This document shows, piece after piece, positions 1-3,836 of a stretch of DNA of 5,667 nucleotides. Position 1 is the first letter of the stretch. Every line of letters starts with the position of its first letter. The position numbers were made by a program, and so were the translations under genes. Under the pieces are notes generated by a model that was not told where the DNA came from, made no database searches, and saw only the letters and a program-made list of their open reading frames with translations. Origin of the DNA: WTJY01 sp041568735 (GTDB taxonomy: Bacteria; Chloroflexota; Anaerolineae; Promineifilales; Promineifilaceae); assembly GCA_041568735.1 (NCBI GenBank), contig JBFFZG010000306.1, positions 1 to 5,667 on the forward strand. Reading direction: 5' to 3'.

Positions 1-129
1 AGGCCCGCCGCTGTTCGACTGGTCGGGCGACGGCCGCGGTGGCAGATCCCTCGACAGGCTCGGGATGCGTGGTTGAGAGGGGAAGTTGGGCCGCGGCAGT
101 GGATGGGCGCTGCCCAGGTGGGGAGCATC
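1..129. repeat. Partial repeat copy C (direct repeat of 365-493)
   Basis: Positions 1-129 match 365-493 at a constant offset of 364 with two mismatches (109 and 123). The copy contains the right arm of the foldback element (29-89) and is cut by the window edge. Confidence 0.9.
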
Positions 130-811
130 TGGTAGATGCTCCCCACCTTATGTTAACTACGGTGGGCCGCGGGGGGAGGGGAACGGGGAACAGGGAACGG
201 GGAACGGGCTGTGAGCCATGGCCTGGGGAACCCATTGGCCCTATCCGGCGGATGCAGTCCAACTTCCCCTTTCGGGTGGCATCCCGAGGAGTCTTCGACG
301 AGGGATCTGCCGCCAGGGCCGTCCACGAACTGACCAGAATTCCGGATATACGTACTTTGGGAGAAGGCCCGCCGCTGTTCGACTGGTCGGGCGACGGCCG
401 CGGTGGCAGATCCCTCGACAGGCTCGGGATGCGTGGTTGAGAGGGGAAGTTGGGCCGCGGCAGTGGATGGGCACTGCCCAGGTGGGCAGCATCCCCATGC
501 CAGGCGGCCTGAAAGGTGGCCGGCACCCGCCGGCCGGTGCGGTGGCGCAGCTCGCCATCGACAGGCCCGCCCGCGCCATCGCCCGCGGTCAGCGGGAGGT
601 TGGACGCCAGGTCGGCCAGAGGGTGCTTAAAGAGTTCGGTCGGCGCATAACCCGGCATCTCCCCCCAGGTAGGGTTGGCCGCCAGGATGCGGCCGGCTGG
701 CGAGACAATCGCCATTCCCCCCGGCGCGTGGGCGAAACGCAGCGCCCGGAGCTGCTCGTCGGTGACTTCCGACTGCTGAGCCGTGGGATCATCTGCTTGG
801 GAAGGGGCCAT
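2..811 (-). CDS. PAS-domain protein, 3'-incomplete; reading frame runs into a repeat (possible gene fragment)
   Basis: The frame opens at ATG 811-809, after an in-frame TGA upstream, and has no stop before the left edge (270 codons). Residues about 23-110 read as a PAS sensor domain. The run APGGMAIVSPAGRILAANPT is the classic N-terminal PAS strand-turn-strand with the following Asn, then GYAPTEL and DGELRHRTGRRVPA match the later helix and the 'RRkDGs' strand. PAS domains bind small ligands or mediate signalling in kinases and cyclases; no output domain is visible here. The PAS similarity stops near residue 110-112 (about 476-484), which is inside the right end of a repeat copy (365-493). 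The rest of the frame is Pro/Arg-rich sequence translated from repeats and heptamers and is probably not a real protein domain. The ribosome binding site is weak (GGCAGG, about 5 nt before ATG). It lies 95 nt downstream of the hydrolase gene on the same strand. It could be a truncated pseudogene or a genuine short PAS protein. Confidence 0.55.
   Translation of the reverse strand, partial: MAPSQADDPTAQQSEVTDEQLRALRFAHAPGGMAIVSPAGRILAANPTWGEMPGYAPTELFKHPLADLASNLPLTAGDGAGGPVDGELRHRTGRRVPATFQAAWHGDAAHLGSAHPLPRPNFPSQPRIPSLSRDLPPRPSPDQSNSGGPSPKVRISGILVSSWTALAADPSSKTPRDATRKGKLDCIRRIGPMGSPGHGSQPVPRSLFPVPLPPRPTVVNIRWGASTRCSPPGQRPSTAAAQLPLSTTHPEPVEGSATAAVARPVEQRRA
116..148 (+). terminator. Strong hairpin, probable terminator of a gene to the left
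   Basis: AGGTGGGGAGCATCT (116-130) and AGATGCTCCCCACCT (134-148) form a perfect 15-bp stem with loop GGT. On plus it is followed by TATGTTAACT, only moderately T-rich, so termination is likely but weaker than at 5374. On minus no T tract follows. Its left arm overlaps the end of the 129-bp direct repeat. A repeat module begins about 14 nt after it. Confidence 0.6.
178..205 (+). repeat. Heptamer array, four units (GGGGAAC/AGGGAAC)
   Basis: GGGGAAC, GGGGAAC, AGGGAAC and GGGGAAC are head-to-tail, followed by GGGCTGT. Three units are present in the second module (5437-5457). Confidence 0.9.
259..453. repeat. Large foldback (inverted-repeat) element
   Basis: The left arm (259-323) and right arm (393-453) are imperfect inverse complements. 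CCAACTTCCCCT pairs with AGGGGAAGTTGG, CATCCCGAG with CTCGGGATG, CGAGGGATCTGCCGCC with GGTGGCAGATCCCTCG (one mismatch), GGCCGTC with GACGGCC, and further in GACCAG (332-337) with CTGGTC (383-388). The whole can fold into one long hairpin of about 195 nt, as in MITE-like or large REP-type repeats. Confidence 0.75.
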
Positions 812-906
812 GGTTGCCTGCCTTTGCCGGTCCAATCGACGGCTATCTCGCCAGAGCCTGCTTCAAGTTAATCCGCCTGTCTGCACAGGCAAGTGCCGGC
901 GGCCGG

Positions 907-1608
907 CTACTCTCCTCTGTCCAGGGCATCCCGGATCATTTTTCCAGCTCCAGATCGGATCGGATCCCCGTGGCCGCTGAGAAGCACGTCCGCCTCCAGA
1001 CCGGCCAGCCGGCGAATCGAAGCCCGGTGCCGGGTGGGGTTCAGCAGAAAACCGCGCCAGCCGAGCTCAAAATAGGGCCAGGTGACGATGGCGTCGCCGG
1101 CGAAGAGAGCCCGTTTTTCCTCCCAATAGAAAGCCAGGTGGCCCGGACTGTGACCGGGTGTGTGGACGACCTGCAGGGGGCCGATCCGATCCCCGTCGTG
1201 GATATACCGGTCGACGAGCCGCGGCGGGTGTTTGGCGATATTCAGACTGTTGCCGATCTGAAAAATGTAGCTCTGCAGCGGGCGATGCGGCAGCCAGGAA
1301 ACCGGCTGGGCGGCTCGCTGTCCGGCGATGATATCGGCTTCCCATTCGTGGCTGTAGACCGGCGCGCCGCTCAATTCCGCCAGGCGAGCCAATCCGCCCA
1401 GGTGGGAGCGGTGGCCGTGGGTCATGATGATGTGCTTGAGATCGGTGACCGGCCGGCCGAGCGCCTCGATCTGCCCGAGAATCGGCCGGGCGTCGGCGTC
1501 GAAGAGGGTATCGATGAGGAGGAGCTCATCCCCGGCGTCGATCAGAAAGGCGCGCACCCGGGCCCCTTTGCGGCCGCCGAGACTGTAGATACCCGCGGCA
1601 GCTTCCAT
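907..1608 (-). CDS. Metallo-beta-lactamase-fold hydrolase (glyoxalase II-like) with variant HxHxSH motif
   Basis: This is a 233-residue cytoplasmic protein with no signal peptide. The metal-binding motifs appear in order: THGHRSH (His64, His66, Ser68, His69), HTPGHSPGH (ligand His153), FAGDA (bridging Asp172) and LSGHGDP (His213). The C-terminal PGH, GD and SGHG motifs are those of the glyoxalase II/MBL-fold hydrolase superfamily, which cleaves esters, thioesters or similar bonds with a di-metal centre. The usual HxHxDH has Ser in place of Asp at residue 68. That Asp normally ligates the second metal, so the centre may be mononuclear or altered; the substrate cannot be named. The start is set at 1608 because AGGAGG (1618-1623) sits 9 nt upstream. 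An in-frame ATG at 1653 would place that sequence inside the gene. It is transcribed apart from the redox genes upstream, which end at a terminator, and is followed by the PAS frame. Confidence 0.9.
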   Translation of the reverse strand: MEAAAGIYSLGGRKGARVRAFLIDAGDELLLIDTLFDADARPILGQIEALGRPVTDLKHIIMTHGHRSHLGGLARLAELSGAPVYSHEWEADIIAGQRAAQPVSWLPHRPLQSYIFQIGNSLNIAKHPPRLVDRYIHDGDRIGPLQVVHTPGHSPGHLAFYWEEKRALFAGDAIVTWPYFELGWRGFLLNPTRHRASIRRLAGLEADVLLSGHGDPIRSGAGKMIRDALDRGE

Positions 1609-1617
1609 TTTTTGCTT

Positions 1618-1623
1618 CCTCCT
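1618..1623 (-). promoter_or_regulatory. Ribosome binding site deciding the hydrolase start
   Basis: On the minus strand AAAGGAGG is followed by 9 nt and then ATG at 1608-1606. This consensus Shine-Dalgarno favours the 233-residue product over the version starting at 1653. Confidence 0.8.
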
Positions 1624-1689
1624 TTGTGTTTTGCTCTCTCCTTGATCTATCATGGCCGGAAAGCTGACACGGGGTTTTGCGAGTGCCTT

Positions 1690-1713
1690 CAGCCACTTAA
1701 CCCGGAGTGGCTG
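1690..1713 (-). promoter_or_regulatory. Hairpin in the leader of the metallo-hydrolase gene
   Basis: CAGCCACT (1690-1697) and AGTGGCTG (1706-1713) form a perfect 8-bp stem around an 8-nt loop. No T tract follows on either strand, so it does not look like an intrinsic terminator. It lies between the predicted transcription start near 1730 and the ribosome binding site, so it could be an mRNA leader structure or a protein-binding dyad. Its role is unknown. Confidence 0.45.
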
Positions 1714-1736
1714 TTCATTCCGGGAGAATTCTATCT

Positions 1737-1742
1737 ATTATA
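1737..1742 (-). promoter_or_regulatory. Consensus -10 box, probable promoter of the metallo-hydrolase gene
   Basis: The minus strand reads TATAAT, a perfect sigma-70 -10 hexamer, in a locally AT-rich patch. No good -35 hexamer is found 16-18 nt upstream and there is no extended TG. If used, transcription would begin near 1730 and leave a leader of about 120 nt containing the 1690-1713 hairpin. Confidence 0.45.
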
Positions 1743-1811
1743 GTTGGTTTTATCGCCTGGAGGCTTATGAGGATGTGGATGATCGTTTACGGGGAAAAAT
1801 TGCGGCCGTTT

Positions 1812-1848
1812 GGGTGGATCTTCACTCTCCGCAAAGAAGGATCCAGCC
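1812..1848. repeat. Imperfect inverted repeat in the intergenic region
   Basis: TGGATCTTC (1815-1823) faces GAAGGATCCA (1836-1845), pairing with one bulged G and two further outer pairs. No T tract follows on either strand. Apart from this, positions 1743-1883 show nothing recognisable. Confidence 0.35.
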
Positions 1849-1883
1849 GACCTGGAGGGTGGTTGTCAGGGGACTGAGTACCT

Positions 1884-1919
1884 AAAAAAAAGCGCCCGCC
1901 GGACCTCAACGGCGGGCGC
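1884..1919 (-). terminator. Intrinsic terminator of the tetR-ahpD-like-glutaredoxin cassette
   Basis: GCGCCCGCCG (1892-1901) and CGGCGGGCGC (1910-1919) form a perfect 10-bp GC-rich stem with an 8-nt loop. On the minus strand the stem is followed by eight T (A run at 1884-1891 on plus). It lies 31 nt beyond the glutaredoxin stop and separates this transcript from the metallo-hydrolase gene. Confidence 0.93.
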
Positions 1920-1950
1920 CAGCCTGAAAACGGGAGTCTGTTCCAGGTAC

Positions 1951-2196
1951 TCAACCCGGCTTGATTCGGCCGTGGGCGACCCATTCCTCCAGATCCTGGT
2001 CGCTGCCGATATGTTCGCCGTCGACAAAGATCTGTGGAATCGAGCGCACCCGGGGGAGACGCCGGGCGAATTCCCTCAGGTTAGCCGCATCGTCGATCCG
2101 GAATTCCAGGTACGGGATCTCGCAGCGAGCGAGGAGGCGTTTGGCCTGCTCGCAGTAGACACAGTTGGGACCGGTAAAAATCTCGACCTTTGCCAT
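1951..2196 (-). CDS. Glutaredoxin (GrxC-like, dithiol)
   Basis: An 81-residue glutaredoxin, the usual size for the class. It reduces protein disulfides or glutathione mixed disulfides in the cytoplasm. Visible features are the N-terminal strand MAKVEIFTG, the active-site Cys12-Val-Tyr-Cys15, the cis-proline region RSIPQIFVDG (Pro54) and the C-terminal IGSDQDLEEW helix start, where one Gly of the common GG pair is replaced by Ser. A third cysteine (Cys25) is present. The start at 2196 is preferred because the product then aligns with E. coli GrxC from its first residue and GGGGA lies 11 nt upstream. An alternative ATG at 2205 adds three residues but sits only 2 nt from that site. The gene begins 18 nt after the stop of the AhpD-like gene, so the two are almost surely cotranscribed. 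CVYC is not the usual CPYC. The electron donor could be glutathione or another thiol. Confidence 0.9.
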   Translation of the reverse strand: MAKVEIFTGPNCVYCEQAKRLLARCEIPYLEFRIDDAANLREFARRLPRVRSIPQIFVDGEHIGSDQDLEEWVAHGRIKPG

Positions 2197-2214
2197 GGGC
2201 TGCATCGTCCCCGC

Positions 2215-2790
2215 CTACGCGTGGTGCGCGACGTGCAGAATCGGATCGAGACCATGGAAAACCGGTTCGAGCACCACCCCCAGGGCGTCGCCGAACTTGC
2301 TGATGGCGATGTACTGGGTGATGATATAAACCGCTTCGACGATCTGGGGCTCAGTGTAGTGGGCCTTCACTCGATCCCACAGCCCCTTGGAAATCCGGTT
2401 GGCGTCCACACCGATCTGGGCGGTCAGATCGAGCAGCGCCTTCTCCCCTTCGGTGAAGAGGGGGCTGGTCCGGTAGAGGTCCCCTTCGATGGCGGCGATT
2501 TTTTCGGTGGTGATCCCGAGCCGCTTGGAGACCGCCTCGTGCTGCACAACGCAGTACTGGCAATCATTCCTGTGGGTGGCCTTGAGAATGAGCAGTTCCT
2601 TTGTCTTCCAATCCAGGTATTTATCCTGCAGCATTTCCATCACGCTGTCGGTGAAGACCGTACCGAGATTTGGCGTGTGGCCGAAGACTTTGAAGATGTT
2701 GAGCAGCAGCTCAAAGCGATCTTCGGCTCGATCGTAAAAGGCGTTGGTCTCGGCGTTAGCCTGTTCGCGTTCCACGTAAGAAACAGTCAT
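2215..2790 (-). CDS. AhpD-like / carboxymuconolactone decarboxylase-fold protein
   Basis: A 191-residue all-helical protein of the CMD/AhpD superfamily. The signature is Glu65, Cys77-Gln-Tyr-Cys80 and His84 within KELLILKATHRNDCQYC. This spacing (E, +12 C, CxxC, +4 H) equals that of Mycobacterium tuberculosis AhpD as I remember it (Glu118, Cys130, Cys133, His137); the intervening His132 is Tyr79 here. AhpD proteins are disulfide reductases with weak alkylhydroperoxidase activity that relay electrons to peroxiredoxins. Many CMD-fold relatives have unknown substrates, so the exact reaction is open. AGGAGG (2797-2802) lies 6 nt before ATG and fixes the start. The gene is the first of a two-gene unit with glutaredoxin and follows tetR on the same strand by 81 nt. 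A TetR-type operator (2824-2839) lies in that gap, which predicts repression by the upstream regulator and induction by thiol-reactive stress. Confidence 0.88.
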   Translation of the reverse strand: MTVSYVEREQANAETNAFYDRAEDRFELLLNIFKVFGHTPNLGTVFTDSVMEMLQDKYLDWKTKELLILKATHRNDCQYCVVQHEAVSKRLGITTEKIAAIEGDLYRTSPLFTEGEKALLDLTAQIGVDANRISKGLWDRVKAHYTEPQIVEAVYIITQYIAISKFGDALGVVLEPVFHGLDPILHVAHHA

Positions 2791-2823
2791 GAGAAACCTC
2801 CTGGGGTGATTGATGAACCGAAT

Positions 2824-2839
2824 TGGACTGAACGGTCCA
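2824..2839 (-). promoter_or_regulatory. Predicted TetR-family operator upstream of the AhpD-like gene
   Basis: The minus strand reads TGGACC-GTTC-AGTCCA, an inverted repeat with 11 of 12 arm positions symmetric and a 4-nt centre. Its architecture resembles the E. coli NemR box (TAGACC-N4-GGTCTA, from memory). It sits 34 nt before the AhpD-like ATG and recurs as a related dyad in the tetR promoter. No convincing -35/-10 pair could be placed around it. Confidence 0.55.
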
Positions 2840-2871
2840 TAAAAAGCGACAAAAAAAAGCGGCCCGGGTAA

Positions 2872-3459
2872 TTAGTGAAGCGTCGTGACAATCACGTCGA
2901 CGGCCTGGCGCAGGTCCGCCCTATCCGCACCTGCCTTGACCATGGTGCGCAGGCCGGACATGCCGGTGACGAGGTAGTTGGCGAGCTGATCGGGGGTTAT
3001 ATCGCTGCGAATTGATCCTTCCCGCTGCCCTTTCACCACCGCCTGGCGAAAAATATCCCGGTATCCCGCCAGCCCGGCCGCGACCCGGCGGGCGATTTCC
3101 CGATCTGACTGGGCAAATTCATTGGCGGTATTGGTCACAAGACAGCCTTTGGGATTGGCCAGCTCGTTGACCTCCTGAATGACCCGATTGAGTGTTTCGG
3201 CGATGAACTGGAAGCCGTCACTTCGGCCGTCGAGCCGGGCCTGCAGATCGACCATCGTCCGCTCGTGGTACCGATCAATACAGCGGAGGAACAGGGCGTG
3301 TTTGCTGCCGAAGGTCTGGTAGAGGCTGCTTTTGGACAGGTGCATATGCTCCAGCAGGTCCTGCAGCGAGGTGGCCTCGTAGCCCTGCTCCCAAAAGAGG
3401 GCCATTGCGGCATCAACAACGGTATCGGGATCGAATTCGAGGGGACGTCCGATCTTCAT
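2872..3459 (-). CDS. TetR/AcrR-family regulator with NemR-type Cys106 and Lys175
   Basis: A 195-residue TetR-family repressor. The N-terminal helix-turn-helix covers about residues 10-57, with ATSLQDLLEHMHLSKSSLYQ and then TFGSKHALF, the classic recognition-helix region. The C-terminal ligand domain contains NPKGCLVTN with Cys106 and GLRTMVKAGA with Lys175. In E. coli NemR, recalled from memory, Cys106 and Lys175 form a reversible sulfenamide bond on bleach exposure, and both residues fall at identical numbers here. The similarity in this subfamily is broad, so the inducer could instead be an electrophile or another ligand. The start at 3459 (GRPLEFD N-terminus) has no Shine-Dalgarno, but a promoter lies immediately upstream, suggesting a leaderless mRNA. 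An operator overlaps that promoter, indicating autoregulation. The AhpD-like and glutaredoxin genes follow on the same strand. Confidence 0.93.
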   Translation of the reverse strand: MKIGRPLEFDPDTVVDAAMALFWEQGYEATSLQDLLEHMHLSKSSLYQTFGSKHALFLRCIDRYHERTMVDLQARLDGRSDGFQFIAETLNRVIQEVNELANPKGCLVTNTANEFAQSDREIARRVAAGLAGYRDIFRQAVVKGQREGSIRSDITPDQLANYLVTGMSGLRTMVKAGADRADLRQAVDVIVTTLH

Positions 3460-3465
3460 AATGTC

Positions 3466-3494
3466 AGTTTAGGACCGCCTGGTTCAAAAGTCAA
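3466..3494 (-). promoter_or_regulatory. tetR promoter (TTGACT-17-TAAACT)
   Basis: On the minus strand the -35 TTGACT (3494-3489) and the -10 TAAACT (3471-3466) are separated by exactly 17 nt. Only 6 nt (3465-3460) lie between the -10 box and the ATG at 3459, so transcription is expected to start at or beside the A of the start codon. The spacer holds the predicted operator at 3471-3486. Confidence 0.65.
3471..3486 (-). promoter_or_regulatory. Predicted autoregulatory operator inside the tetR promoter
   Basis: The plus strand reads AGGACC-GCCT-GGTTCA. It matches 10 of 12 arm positions of the symmetric consensus TGGACC-N4-GGTCCA suggested by the dyad at 2824-2839. It fills the spacer between -35 and -10, the usual place for TetR-type repression by blocking RNA polymerase. 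Confidence 0.5.
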
Positions 3495-3625
3495 GCCCAG
3501 GCTCAATGACAGGCGAACGACCGCTGTTGCGGCGGAGCGAGAGATCCCCTGGCAGATTGGGGTGGAGCGAAGGTCAGGGTCGATTTTCTCGCATTCCTCT
3601 GGTGGGAAGATCTCAATTTAAGGGG

Positions 3626-3655
3626 TAGACAGACCGCTTCGAAGTCGATTATACT
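3626..3655 (+). promoter_or_regulatory. Predicted sigma-70 promoter of the M28 peptidase gene
   Basis: TAGACA (3626-3631) and TATACT (3650-3655) each match 5 of 6 consensus positions and are 18 nt apart. Transcription would begin near 3662 and leave a leader of about 175 nt before the peptidase ATG. It diverges from the tetR promoter, and the stretch between them (3495-3625) shows nothing else that I recognise. Confidence 0.5.
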
Positions 3656-3774
3656 GATAGTGGCCTCACGCCGACTCTTATTTCCTGAAACAGAATAACG
3701 TATTTATTTCGCCCGAAGCAAGGAGGTGGGTGAAAGGAGAGCACCTATCGGAGTCGATCGATCTGAGAGGCAGC

Positions 3775-3795
3775 AACTGCCAGTTGACGCCAACT
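3775..3795 (+). promoter_or_regulatory. Two overlapping dyads in the peptidase leader
   Basis: AACTGCCAGTT (3775-3785) is a perfect dyad about a central C, and AGTTGACGCCAACT (3782-3795) is a second perfect dyad that shares its AGTT. The two pairings are mutually exclusive in RNA. They could be a regulator-binding site or a small alternative structure close to the ribosome binding site; the evidence is only the symmetry. Confidence 0.3.
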
Positions 3796-3820
3796 AACAC
3801 CGATATTGACATAACAGAAA

Positions 3821-3828
3821 AAGGAGGT
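3821..3828 (+). promoter_or_regulatory. Ribosome binding site of the M28 peptidase
   Basis: AAGGAGGT, fully complementary to the 16S rRNA 3' end, lies 8 nt before ATG 3837 and fixes the start. Two further Shine-Dalgarno-like stretches occur earlier in the leader (3720-3727 and 3733-3741) without a well-spaced ATG. Confidence 0.85.
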
Positions 3829-3836
3829 CGTTAACG

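Larger units (their letters stand above)
163..493. repeat. Repeat module copy A (heptamers, linker, foldback element, right flank)
   Basis: The module begins with TGGGCCG and a G-rich tract, continues through GGGGAAC heptamers, the shared GGGCTGT and GCCATGGC blocks (206-222) and the foldback arms, and ends with the segment duplicated at 1-129. The same order of blocks recurs from 5422 to the right edge. No transposase is encoded, so this is a non-autonomous dispersed repeat of unknown mobility. Confidence 0.75.

Noticed and set aside
39..440. Small plus-strand open frames within 39-440 and 403-630
   Set aside because: They are translations of the repeat itself; the two begin with identical sequence because of the 129-bp duplication, and neither resembles a protein family.
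163..493. CRISPR array or integron attachment sites in the repeat region
   Set aside because: Repeats are not regularly spaced with unique spacers, and there is no cas or integrase gene. The foldback structure fits a dispersed palindromic repeat better.
872..890. Terminator after the metallo-hydrolase (GCCTGT-CTGC-ACAGGC)
   Set aside because: The stem is only 6 bp and no T tract follows on either strand.
814..1743. Long plus-strand open frame opposite the metallo-hydrolase
   Set aside because: Antisense shadow in high-GC sequence; all conserved motifs are on the minus strand.
1810..2871. Long plus-strand open frame opposite the AhpD-like and glutaredoxin genes
   Set aside because: It is the antisense of two genes with intact family motifs, and its protein shows no recognisable domain.
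2840..2871. Terminator between tetR and the AhpD-like gene
   Set aside because: There is an eight-T run on the minus strand, but before it only a short CCCGGG palindrome with no loop, so no credible stem.
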